64,000 nucleotides of DNA from Megaustenia siamemsis (taxonomy: Eukaryota > Mollusca > Gastropoda > Stylommatophora > Ariophantidae): contig JAVIAB010000124.1 in assembly GCA_032433765.1 (NCBI GenBank), forward strand, positions 72,217,746 to 72,281,745, read 5' to 3'. The notes under the pieces are model-generated. The model searched no databases. It saw nothing but the letters and a program-made list of their open reading frames with translations, and was not told the origin of the DNA. Below, in pieces: positions 55,047 through 64,000 of this stretch. How positions within the stretch are numbered: the stretch's first letter is position 1; each line of letters opens with the position of its first letter. Position numbers and translations under genes: made by a program.

Positions 55047-56204
55047 GTGGAAGACGTCTTGCACAATATGAAAGCAAGCAATGCTCCTGGACCAGATAAT
55101 ATAACTAAAGAAGAGATTGAAGCCATGGGTTATTTTGGAATACAAATAATAACAAAAATATTGAATTATATTTACAACAGCGGATATATACCAGACGACC
55201 TCCTCAAATCAATATTCATAGCCCTGCCAAAGAAATCTGGTGCGATTGAATGCGATGATCATCGCACAATAAGCCTTATGAGTCACATGACTAAGATATT
55301 ACTAAGAATCATCATGCGTAGAGTGCGAAACAAAATCAGTCCAGAAAATAGCGATGAACAGTGTGGTTTTGTTGGAGGTAAAGGAACGATCAATGCCATA
55401 TATATTATAAGATCTTTAGTAGAAAGAGCCATAGAGGTGAAAACAGATTTATACCTATGTTTCATAAATTACACCAAGGCATTTGACAAAGTAAAGCACC
55501 AAGAAATAATCAACATTTTAGAAAGCATAAACATATTCAGCAAAGATCTAAGAATAATAAAGAACATGTACTGGCAACAAACAGCAGCCATAAGAACTGG
55601 AAACCAATTGGGAATGTTTCAACAAATAAAACAGGGTGTTAGACAAGGTTGTGTGCTGTCACCAGGTTTGTTTAATATTTATAGTGAGATTATTTTAAGA
55701 TCCATAAGGGGCATGCCTGGAATATCAATTGGAGGTCATAATATAAATAATCTAAGGTATGCTGATGATACAGTCTTAATCGCTAAGAGTGAAAATGAGT
55801 TACAAGAAATGTTGGACATTATAGTGAAAGAAAGCAAAAATAAAGGACTCAGCCTTAATAGCAAAAAGACAGAAGTGATGGTAACAACAAAGAAAAAAAC
55901 ATCACCTCAGTGCAGAATAAAGACAAGTGGAACAATATTAAAACAGGTAAATGAATTTAAATATTTGGGAACTTTGTTAACCTCAGACGGAAGATGTACA
56001 AAAGAGGTGAGATGCAGAATGGCTCAGGCAAAAGCAACTTTCCAAAAAATGAAGAAAGTACTATGCAATCCATTTTTGACAATAGAAACAAGAAAAAGAG
56101 TTCTTAAATGTTATGTAGGGCCAGTCTTAACATATGGATGTGAATCATGGACAATAGGACAACAGACAAGAAAATCACTGGAGTCTGTAGAAATGTGGTT
56201 TTAA
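55047..56204 (+). pseudogene. RTE-A1 reverse transcriptase, catalytic Asp changed
   Basis: A 385-residue open frame with fingers (ALPKKSGAIECDDHRTISLM), [20 protein letters not shown], motif [14 protein letters not shown] (the FID aspartate is Asn), motif [21 protein letters not shown], motif C NNLRYADDTVLIAKSENELQ, motif E FKYLGTLLTSDGR, and thumb YGCESWT. BovB/RTE clade by similarity. The D-to-N change in motif A alone should abolish polymerisation. A TAA follows near MWF, where other copies read through. Confidence 0.9.
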
Positions 56205-56210
56205 AGAAGA

Positions 56211-56432
56211 ATGTTGAGAATACCATGGACAGCTAAGAAGAGTAATGAAAATGTTCTGAAAGAGGTCAAAGCAAAAAGAGAGCTAATTTCCAATATTAGG
56301 AAGAAACAATCATCATTTTTTGGCCATGTAATGAGAAGAGAACTGGAATATATTGTAACAACTGGAAAAATTGAGGGACGAAGACATAAAGGGAAGCAAA
56401 GAGATAAAATACCAGACAGGTTAAGAGAATAG
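56211..56432 (+). pseudogene. RTE-A1 C-terminal domain
   Basis: MLRIPWTAKKSNENVLKEVK, FFGHVMRRELEYIVTTGKIE, then a basic GRRHKGKQRDKIPD segment. Directly downstream of the RT frame after one stop. The 3' GATG repeat follows at 56527-56539. Confidence 0.8.
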
Positions 56433-57535
56433 CTTGGAAGAAGGTCAATAACAGAGATGATAAAGAACAGAGATGATCACAAGTTGTGGAGAGACATGAT
56501 CACCTACTCCAGCAGGCCTGGTACTTGATGATGATGATGATCCCATTTGAGAATGTGCTTTGAGATTTTCTTCTTGTTTTTTCTCATCATATAGCCAACT
56601 CATGACCATCTTTTTCTCTTGATTATAGTTGATATTTTTGGGTGATTTGTCATTTCCCTTATTTCTGTACTAGCCAAAAAATCATGGTTAAAAAATGTGA
56701 CACTATATTGTCAATTTTTCCTTCTTTCCTCATTTCGTAACTCTTGGAGAGGCTGGGGTACTGTTGGCAGACTACATCAGATTTCTCCATTGCTCTTTAT
56801 CTAAAGTCTCTCTTTAGAACTTATAGTTGAGGCCTGTCAGTTCTTTGATATTGTAACCCGAGTGTTTTTCTGTCTACCACTTTTTCCTCCCTTCACAGTT
56901 GCCCAGAATGGTTTTTGCCAGGCTAGGCTAGATTATCAAGCTACATGGCCAAACCATTTCTTCGCAGTAATCAAAAGATCATTATTTACTGCAATTACTT
57001 ATTGTACCCTTTTGCAAGCTTCATTCATTCATGATCAATCAAGTGAGAGATGCCAAACTCTTTTCAGTAACATCTCCACTTTTTATATTTTATTTTGTAG
57101 TTCTGCTCTAAGAGTCCAGGTTTCACAAGCGTATTCATCATCATTGAGTGCCATCTCTGCTGCAAAAGTTGACTACCATGGAGCGCCATTCCACTCTGTC
57201 TCTTGCTTTGATAATGCAGGTTGTTATAGGCTGATTTGTCCATCTTTTGATGTTACTCGTCCTCTTTTACCTTGTATTTTTCCTTCCAAGATTACTTTTA
57301 GTATGCTGCTGTGTCTTTTAACATGCCCCAAAAATCTCATTTGTCTTGTACGAATTGTATTTAGTAGTTCGCTTTTTAAATTTTTAGTTGTTTTAAGACT
57401 TCATCATCAAGACTTTCATCCAATTCTTCTATAAATAAACATTTCAAAGGCTACAATTTTCTGTTCTGTTTTATTATCTAATGTCTATGTTTCTGCATCA
57501 TACAGGAATGTTGAGAAGATGTAACATATTGCTAT

Positions 57536-57751
57536 TCTTAATTTTATCTATCTATCTATTGACCTTTCGAGCCATAGCCGGCCCATAGGGCATAGACCCA
57601 GATATTCTTTCTCTTATCTAAATTTTCATTCTAGCAGTTTTAAATCCTTGTAAAGATATGTTATCAAATCTCACCACTTGTCTCTGTTCTGTGCAAGCAG
57701 CTCGATCTCATTGAGGGAGCTGATTCCTGTTGCTCTTGCCTCTTAATTTTA
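57536..57751 (-). mobile_element. LINE-D 3' end nested in LINE-F
   Basis: TCTTAATTTTA is duplicated at 57536-57546 and 57741-57751; the body is 57547-57740 (194 bp). The minus strand encodes the last ORF residues (EARATGISSLNEIELLAQNR) and the terminus GGGCCGGCTATGGCTCGAAA with GATA repeats. Confidence 0.9.
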
Positions 57752-57797
57752 GCCCTGGTGTTATTTGTTTTGATGCTAGTATATTTTTCATGGCAGT

Positions 57798-58074
57798 AAA
57801 ATTACCTGTGTGTTACCGGGGCTTCATTATGAGGGAAGTAAAGAATAGTGACACTGTGACCTTCCAGGCATGTCGTAAGAGGCGACTAAGGAGGTTGATC
57901 GATGGCTTGACAAGCTGTCATTGTAAAAAGTGTTGTTATGGAAACAGGGACATAGATTTTAGGATCTCCGCAATATGTGCCACTTTGGCATGCAAGGTTT
58001 CTGTTTTTGAGATTGTGGTTCTGCCCTATGTGCCATCTTCGGCTCGAAAGGACAATAGATAGATAGAAAATTAC
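57798..58074 (+). mobile_element. SINE-P copy nested in LINE-F
   Basis: AAAATTAC is duplicated at 57798-57805 and 58067-58074; the body is 57806-58066 (261 bp). Starts CTGTGTGTTACCGGGGCTTC, holds CATGTCGTAAGAGGCGACTA, ends GCCCTATGTGCCATCTTCGG, CTCGAAAGGACAATAG and GATA repeats. The terminus parallels LINE-D. Confidence 0.88.
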
Positions 58075-58559
58075 TTTTTGCCATTCCTGTTCTATTGTTT
58101 ATTCCAGTTTTACATTTTCAATCACAGGTTATAGTATGTCCAAGGTAGTTGTAGCTCTGAACTGCCTCCAGATCTGTTCCTTTAACTTTGATATCCACTT
58201 GTAGTTTTTGAGTATTATCTTTGTTTATGATCATAGTTTGTCTTTTTGATATTCGTATCTAATCCATATTTTTTCCCTGCCTACTTTATTTCATTAAGTA
58301 ATTGTTGTAGATCTTTAGGATTTTCTGCTAGTAATACGGTATCATCAGCATATCTTAGGTTATTGATTATCTTTTCATTAATATTTAGGACTGACATCTC
58401 TCTGTTGTTTTTAAAGATTTGCTTAGTGTTTAGATCCTCTTTTTCTATCAATAGGTGTAAAGTTCTTTTTATTATATTTTATTATTGCTGTTTGCTCTTA
58501 GTATAATTACATGTTATTCGTATGTCTGTGTCATCTAGATGTATCTCTTTTAGTCAGTC

Positions 58560-59210
58560 TACAGGTTGTTTGAAATTAGAATCAGAATAGCTAAAGCAGC
58601 AATGTCTTTCAGAAGCCTTGAAAAGTTGTGGAAATCAAAACTCATCAGCACAAACACAAAATTAAGACTATTCAAATCAAATGTACTCTCAACCCTTACA
58701 TAAGCGTGTGAAAGCTGGAAAACAACAAGAGATATAGAAACAAAGTTGAACGCATTCGAAAATAAATGTCTAAGGAAAATACTTGGTATAGCGTGGAACG
58801 AATTCAAAACAAACGAGGAAATTAGAGAAATCTACAATCAACCACTAATATCTTCAGTAATAAAGAAAAGACGATGGTCATATGTTGGACATGTGATGAG
58901 AAGAGATAATAACCGAATAGCAAAGCAAGCCCTCATATGGGAAACAACCGAAAAGAGGAAGACCCAGAGAGACACTGAGAAGAACATTGATGAGAGAGGC
59001 AAGAGCAGCAGGATTCGGCTCCCTCAATGAGATAGAGCTGCTTGCACAGAACAGAGACAGATGGTGAGATTTGATAAAATATCTTTAAAAGAATTGAAAA
59101 CTGCTATAACAAAAATTCAGATTAGAGAAGGAGTATCTTAGTCTATGCCCTTTGGGCCGGCTACGGCTCGAAAGGTCAATAGATAGATAGATAGATAAGT
59201 TGTTTATGGT
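58560..59210 (+). mobile_element. LINE-D C-terminal copy nested in LINE-F
   Basis: The body is about 58571-59196. The flanks share AGGTTGTTTG-like and AAGTTGTTT sequence that is single in the forward F copy at 46640. The ORF remnant reads RIAKAAMSFRSLEKLWKSKL, ENKCLRKILGIAWNEFKTNE, RRWSYVGHVMRRDNNRIAKQ. Ends GGCTCGAAAGGTCAATAG plus GATA repeats. More complete than the copy at 40191 around 58705. Confidence 0.8.
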
Positions 59211-60059
59211 GTATTCTATTAAAAGCTTTGGTGTAATCTATGAAGCAGGCATATATTTGTTTGTTTACTTCTCTGTGTACTTTTTTATTAATGTCTTCAT
59301 GCAAAGTATGCCTTCTTTTGTCCCACTGTTTTTCCTAACTCCAAATTGTTGTTCTTCCAATTCAATATTGATTTTATTCTGAATCTTCATTGTATAACTC
59401 TTAGCAATATTTTTGTTACATGGCTCATTGGGCTTATTGCTCTACAATCACTGCATTCAGATTTTATAGCCTGATGTAAATTTTATCATTGGTTTCTTGT
59501 CCCTTTCCTCATAAAATAATTCTGTTATATATTCCTGCCATCTATTGATTATGTCTTTGTTGTCTGTTATAATTTTTCCTTTTTTGTTTGCAATACATCC
59601 ACTTTCTGTGGCTTTTTTTATTTTTAACTAGTCATTCTCTTTATTTCTCTGTGCGTTCCTCTTAAATGTTTTACATAGATTTATTGACAGCCATAAACAG
59701 TATTTCTGTATAATGAGAAATGTTTATATGGAAGCAAAATATTTATATAGAGAGAACTGTGTAAATAAACTTTTAAATTCCTTCAAGACTGTGTCTTCGA
59801 GGTATCACATGAAGTGCTGTGCACAAGTGTTGTTTTGGACAGTTGAGATGCAATTTCTCTGTTGTGTTGATTACTCATCTTGCATTTGTCATTGTCACAG
59901 TATTATTATTATTATTGCCAATTGCAATTCAAGAGGTTCAGTTTGTTGAATTTAATCTGCATTAAAGATTTTATTAGCCTTCTGAAACAGCTTTCCCTTG
60001 CTGCTTAGATTATTTAAGCTGATAACCCATCAGCTCATGGTGATTTAGATAGCTACCTA

Positions 60060-60245
60060 ACAGCTTTTTTCTTCTTCTTCAATTAGCATTTCCGGTTCTA
60101 GCATTGTTCCCTTGTTATCTTATATTTTTCCATTCTTATAATCAATCACACAGGGCATTAAGGAGCTGTTTGAAGTTTTCTCTCCTTCTTTCTGTTTCTT
60201 CAGATTTATTTAATAGTGTTCTTCCCATTTTGTCTTTTTTTTTAG
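60060..60245 (-). pseudogene. Short LINE linker fragment
   Basis: The minus strand reads KSEETERRRENFKQLLNALC, like the E-x-x-x-RWxEHFxxLLN linker found before the RT in several LINE families. It lies just upstream of host exon 3. Confidence 0.35.
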
Positions 60246-60434
60246 GAAATGTGAGGTGGGTTTGGTTATTAATCACACCACTCGCCCCACCCACTGACCA
60301 ATAATAATTGTAATTGTATTGGTCCTTTTCAAATAAAATATTGCACACTCTAGCAGTAAATTTTGTGGTGTTAAGTAGACTTCACAAATGTTGAAACAAA
60401 CAAAAAACATTTTATTAACACAATTTTTTTGCAG

Positions 60435-60563
60435 AATAAGTGTGGGATTTGACCTAGTGGTGGAAGATTTGCATTTGAATGGAACTGTTCAGGCAGTAAT
60501 TTGTTTGTCAATGGATGTGCCGTTTCCACACATGACCAAAGCAACAGTTTCCTTTAAAGAAAG
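60435..60563 (+). CDS. Host gene exon 3 of 3 seen: later part of the probable SMP domain
   Basis: Acceptor TTTTTTTGCAG and donor AAAG/GTAACA. The exon begins with one base (A) that completes the split codon AG+A (Arg) left by exon 2, then reads ISVGFDLVVEDLHLNGTVQA, VICLSMDVPFPHM and TKATVSFKE, ending with AG of the next codon. The order (aliphatic strand, VEDL-x-L-x-G-T-V-Q, then a PFPH turn and a VSF-x-E strand) is what the end of an SMP domain looks like (for example D-x-x-L-x-G-x-L-R, then P-x-x-x-x-x-x-F in extended synaptotagmins). No stops or frameshifts. The following exon must lie beyond 64000 or be too small to see. Confidence 0.65.
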
Positions 60564-61169
60564 GTAACAATTATTTTTTTTTCTGTTTTCTTTCTTTTTT
60601 ATTTTGTCCTTTTCTTAGGGCATTATAAGTGAACATTGGTAATGAGTGCTCTGATCTCTTTCCTGCTAAAAGAATAAGATTTCAGCACAGTGCATGGAAT
60701 CTATAGCACCAAGGTAATATCATTAAAACTGGTTAAAAATACACTTTTATTTTTCTTTAAAAAAATCTTTCCAAGTAGCAACCTAAGGCCTACTCTTTTC
60801 AATTTTTATCTTCCAAGGGTTCTTTTATGTGCTTGACTTGAACACAAAGACTTATTCTTTGGTGCTCATCTCTTATAAGACTAAATGCTTGATCTAACTT
60901 ATCTTAAGTTTGTATTAATAATTCACCTTGTAGATATTATATTTAATGATAAGATCGGTGGCCATATTGATGCAATTATTTTTATTTTAGAAAATTTACA
61001 GGATACTAATTTTTTAGACTAAAGGAACAAAGTAATAGATGGTAACATTGACAATTTACATCATCGCTGGATCCAAAGGAGGGACAAACTTTACCAATTC
61101 ATTAAGTGTACTTTAAGAAGGTCAAAATGATTTTGCTTCAGGGTGATGAAAGTAATATAATAATATATT
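60564..61169. other. Intron after host exon 3, nothing recognised
   Basis: Unique AT-rich sequence; no shared repeat. Confidence 0.5.
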
Positions 61170-62142
61170 CATCATCATCATCAAGTCCCGGGCCTACTGG
61201 CATAGGTGATCATGTCTCTCCACAACTTTCAATCTCGGCAGCTATTTATCATTTCTGTTGTTGACCTTCTGCCAAGCCATTCTCTTAAGTTGTCTGTTAT
61301 TTTTTCTCTTTGCTTCCCTCTATCTCTTCATCCCTCAATTTTTCCAGTTGTTACAATATATTCCAGTTGTTCTCTTCTCATTACATGGCCAAAAACTGAT
61401 GATTGTTTCTTCCTAATATTGGCTCTCTTTTTGCTTTGACCTCTCTCAGAACATCTTCATTACTCTTCTTAGCTGTCAATGGTACTCTCAACATTCTTCT
61501 GTAAAACCACATTTCTACAGACTCCAGTGATTTTCTTGTCTGTTGTCCTTTTGTCCATGATTCACATCCATATGTTAAGACTGGCTCTACATAACATTTA
61601 AGAACTCTTCTTGTTTGTATTGTCAAAAATGGGTTGCATAGTATCTTCCTCATTTTTTGGAAAGCTGCTTTTGCCTGAGCCATTCTGCATCTCACCTCTT
61701 TTGTACATCTTCTTCTTTGGTTAACAAAGTTCCCAAATATTTAAATTCATTTACCTGTTTTAATATTGTTTCACTTGTCTTTATTTTGCACTGAGGTGAT
61801 GTCTTTTTCTTTGTTGTTACCATTACCTCTGTCTTTTTGCTATTAAAGCTGAGTCCTTTATTTTTGCTTTCTTTCACTATATTGTCCAACATTTCTTGTA
61901 ACTCATTTTCACTCTTAGCGATTAAGACTGTATCATCAGCATACCTTAGATTATTTATATTATGATCTCCAATTGTTATTTCAGGCATGTCCCTTATGGA
62001 TCTTAAAATAATCTCACTATAAATATTAAACAAATCTGGTGACAGCACACAACCTTGTCTAACACCCTGTTTTATTTGTTGAAACATTCCCAATTGGTTT
62101 CCAGTTTTTATGGCTGCTGTTTGTTGCCAGTACATGTTCTAT
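61170..62142 (-). mobile_element. RTE-A1, 5'-truncated within the RT
   Basis: ATCATCATCATC at 61170-61183 marks the 3' end. The minus strand from 62135 reads [68 protein letters not shown], then (frameshifted) YGCESWT and the C-terminus. Motifs B and C are intact. It is truncated just upstream of motif B. Confidence 0.88.
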
Positions 62143-62169
62143 TAATATTAATAATACATTAAGGTCCCC

Positions 62170-62463
62170 ATATTACACATTATTTCTCCCGTGTGTTACC
62201 GGGGCCTCATTATGTGGGAAGAAAAGAATAGTGACACTGTGACCTTCCAGGCATGTCATAAGAGGCGACTAAGGAGGTTGATTGATGGCTTGACAAGTTG
62301 TCATTGTAAAAAGCATTGTTATGGAAACATAACCATAGATTTTAGAAGCAGTGATCTCTGCAATATGTGCCATTTTGGCACGCAAGGTTTCTGATTTTAA
62401 GGTTGTAATTCTGCCCTTTATGCGGCTCGAAAGGACAGTAGATAGATAGATAGATATTACACA
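62170..62463 (+). mobile_element. SINE-P copy with target duplication
   Basis: ATATTACACA is duplicated at 62170-62179 and 62454-62463; the body is 62180-62453 (274 bp). Starts about 10 bp further 5' than the copy at 57806. The central CATGTCATAAGAGGCGACTA and the terminus CGGCTCGAAAGGACAGTAG plus GATA repeats are present; the GCCxTATG block is partly deleted. Confidence 0.85.
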
Positions 62464-63245
62464 AATTGTAATCTCTCTAGCCTGAGAAGAGATAGCTGGA
62501 GACTGCAAAATTTTTGGAAACACACTCTAAAGCTCCAACTCAAGCAAGAAGCAGACAGATTCCTAGAAGAAGAGAATACATGGCGAAAGAAAATAAAAAT
62601 TTCCTTGGAGCACTGCAAAATCCATAGTCAGCTCTGACTGATGGAAGCTACTATTGCCACTAATCTTTCCAATAAATAGTGAAATGAGCTATTTGTCAAT
62701 GCAGCAATACATTTTAATGATATCTGTGAGTAAAAAGTGAAAGTCTGAATATTTTTTATTGATTCATGTTTTTTGCACTATTTCTACTTTTCTTAAAGTA
62801 TAACTATATAAAGATACTCTAAAGATATAACTTTTGAATGTGATCAAGACTGTATATTTTGGTCATAACATGAAGTGTTGAAGACACATGTTATTGTTGA
62901 CTTTAACTTTACTTTTTTATTGTGTTGTGTTAATTATCTACATATTACACAAGATCAAAATCATTGAGAAAAAACATGATTGTTCTCTACTACCAACACC
63001 CCCCTCCCCATTCTCTAAATTGCTTTTAAATGTAACTGTCTTTCACAGAATCTGAAAAATCACTTTTGGAGATTTTGTGGCCTTTCATTTGATGTGTAAA
63101 TAGTAACTTCACACATGTTTTCTTTAAGAGAAAAACAATATTAAAAACAGTTCTATTCAAATATGATCAGAAATAATGTGATGGACTCGTTATTTTGTAA
63201 AAGTGTATTCTGCCCTTACTTTTTCATGATAGAGCTAGAAAACAG
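62464..63245. other. Intronic stretch, nothing firm
   Basis: A short open text near 62480-62640 (ADRFLEEENTWRKKIKISLE) may be an old LINE remnant but has no partner in the window. A C-rich run lies near 62997-63009. Confidence 0.35.
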
Positions 63246-63475
63246 CCAAAGAAATAAAAAATAAATTAGGTGCATTTGAAAACAAAAAGCCTCAGGAAAA
63301 TACTTTGTATACCATGGAATGAATTCATGACTAGCACAGAAGTAAGAGAAATGGAAATATTTCCAACAATATTATCTAAAATCAAGAAAAGAAAGTGGGC
63401 ATTTGTTGACCATGTAATGAGAAGAAACAACATAATTGCAAAGCAAACCCTCTGATGACAAAACAGAGGGCAAAA
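63246..63475 (+). pseudogene. LINE-D-like C-terminal fragment
   Basis: The + strand reads KSLRKILCIPWNEFMTSTEV and KIKKRKWAFVDHVMRRNN, parallel to the LINE-D text CLRKILGIAWNEFKTNEEIR and KKRRWSYVGHVMRRDNN at 58760-58910. Divergent, so a sister family or an old copy. The 3' terminus was not recognised. Confidence 0.6.
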
Positions 63476-63494
63476 GGAAACAAACTCTATAGAT

Positions 63495-63580
63495 TAGGGG
63501 TGGGTAACCTTTTATTACCTGTGGGCTAGATCTTAAAACTATGAAAACACAGAGGGCCAGATACCATCGCCTGAAGATGC
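63495..63580 (+). mobile_element. Possible hAT-type terminal fragment
   Basis: AGGGGTGGGTAACCTTTT followed by GTGGGC and later GAGGGCCAGAT resembles the well-known hAT-type end (GGGGTGG-x-AACCTTTT ... GGGCC). No matching inverted end is found before 64000. Confidence 0.3.
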
Positions 63581-64000
63581 CATCCGTTATATAAATTACC
63601 TTTTTTGCATTCACAAGTGATGATTGTAATGTAAGAGAGTGGAATAAAAGGGAGAGGGATGAGACAGGAATGGTGGTGGAGAGAAAGTTCAACAATAAAT
63701 TATAAATAGAAAACGTACCGGTTTAATGAGAGAGTTATGTCTGAACTTCATGTACAGTGTTGTCCATATTTGGTGGTATTTGACTAACAGCAATGCTTAG
63801 TATGTTTTCTAAATTTGTGTCTATTATCAATTTCTTGCTTTTGATTTAGTTCACTTAAGTTTTTGTTGACAAACATAAGTTCAACCAATCAATGAAGTAA
63901 CTTTTTGGGCATTTGATGTGCTCATTGAATATTGTTCATGTGGGAAATAAGATGTATAGAAGTCCAGTATCTTCGAGCTCCTCCATTTTGATTTCAGAAT
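63581..64000. other. Right-edge intron, nothing recognised
   Basis: No coding frame or shared repeat up to the window end. Confidence 0.4.

Larger units (their letters stand above)
51504..56551 (+). mobile_element. Near full-length RTE-A1 with two nested insertions
   Basis: ATCCCATTTGAG is duplicated at 51504-51515 and 56540-56551; the element is 51516-56539, about 3.1 kb after removing the LINE-C and SINE insertions. Order: 5' leader (51516-51655), N-terminal endonuclease (51656-52445), LINE-C insertion, endonuclease end with a SINE insertion (SDHVP at 54139), linker (54513-54935), RT (55047-56204), C-terminal domain (56211-56432), GATG repeats. It is the best reference for A1. Confidence 0.92.
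51236..56700 (-). mobile_element. LINE-D2 3' fragment split by RTE-A1
   Basis: The two pieces are 51236-51515 and 56540-56700. The minus strand at 51300-51500 resembles the D2 3' end at 32160-32480 (TAGACTCTCCATGCAG-type region; GTTTCTGTAGGTTAGC against GTTTCTCTAGGTTGGC). At 56560-56690 it continues with the next upstream block (TATAGCCAACTCATGACCA). They join at ATCCCATTTGAG, the duplication around RTE-A1. Confidence 0.7.
57140..59690 (-). mobile_element. LINE-F copy with three insertions
   Basis: The left end has CATCATCAT (57138-57147). Minus-strand blocks match the forward F copy: C-terminus (57190-57480 against 47390-47690), thumb, ADD block near 58330-58360 (NLRYADDTVLLAENPKDLQQ), motif A region near 59220-59260 ([13 protein letters not shown]), fingers near 59340-59470. 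Insertions: LINE-D (57547-57740), SINE-P (57806-58066), LINE-D (58571-59196). Confidence 0.75.
10661..60434 (+). other. Very large intron of the host gene (about 49.8 kb), filled by transposons
   Basis: Donor GTGTGT at 10661 and acceptor TTTTTTTGCAG ending at 60434. No additional exon that keeps phase was found between them, though a missed small exon is possible. All the repeats from 11.6 to 60.3 kb lie within it on both strands. Confidence 0.5.

Noticed and set aside
1..64000. Horizontal transfer of the BovB-like RTE elements
   Set aside because: BovB is known for this, but copy decay and nesting here only show long residence. Nothing in the window tests transfer.

Overview
The window is animal nuclear DNA: AT-rich, no dense operons or long intact cellular ORFs, canonical GT-AG splice sites, tRNA-derived SINEs and many non-LTR retrotransposons (LINEs). 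The repeat mix (BovB-like RTE LINEs, RNase H-bearing I/Jockey-type LINEs, several tRNA-headed SINEs, a mariner relic) suggests an invertebrate, perhaps a mollusc or other lophotrochozoan. That assignment is inference from memory of such genomes and cannot be proved here.

One host gene can be supported, on the + strand. Three exons (5167-5330, 10584-10660, 60435-60563) have consensus splice sites, join in phase without stops, and together read like an SMP (TULIP-type lipid-transfer) domain. Nearly everything else is intron, including one intron of about 49.8 kb (10661-60434) packed with transposons.

Repeat families, with working names used throughout. RTE-A1 and RTE-A2: BovB-like LINEs ending in GAT repeats. 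LINE-B: RNase H LINE ending in GAA or GAGA repeats. LINE-C: RNase H LINE ending in an AACTCAATAACTC-like tail. LINE-D: LINE ending in GATA repeats, with a relative D2. LINE-E: RNase H LINE at the left edge. LINE-F and RTE-H: further RT LINEs. SINE-S: tRNA-headed, with a shared central domain. SINE-P: about 265 bp, with a LINE-D-like tail. Q: retroposon ending in ATAACCAATAACC. V: tRNA-like unit with a 261-bp tandem repeat.

Layout. 1-836: LINE-E end. 1205-4856: RTE-A1 with a 5' inversion and a LINE-B-derived insertion. 5.1-13.5 kb: first two exons, old LINE fragments, Q, SINE-S, SINE-P. 14.06-17.49 kb: a near full-length RTE-A2 split by a SINE-S. 18.6-34.3 kb: LINE-B, A1, F and D2 copies nested in each other. 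34.29-35.75 kb: mariner relic. 36.2-39.5 kb: Q, a LINE-D-tailed element, and the V array. 40.2-41.2 kb: LINE-D. 41.8-46.1 kb: RTE-H split by element R (itself split by Q) and by a long Q element carrying a cysteine-rich glycoprotein ORF. 46.3-51.2 kb: LINE-F, LINE-C, SINE-S. 51.5-56.55 kb: a near full-length RTE-A1 with two later insertions, itself inside a D2 copy. 57.1-59.7 kb: LINE-F with three insertions. 60.4 kb: third exon. 61.2-64 kb: RTE-A1 end, SINE-P, LINE-D-like and hAT-like fragments.

Many insertions can be dated relative to one another because target-site duplications (TSDs) are readable by eye. No rRNA, CRISPR, bacterial operon or functional tRNA gene was seen. All transposon coding regions found are broken.
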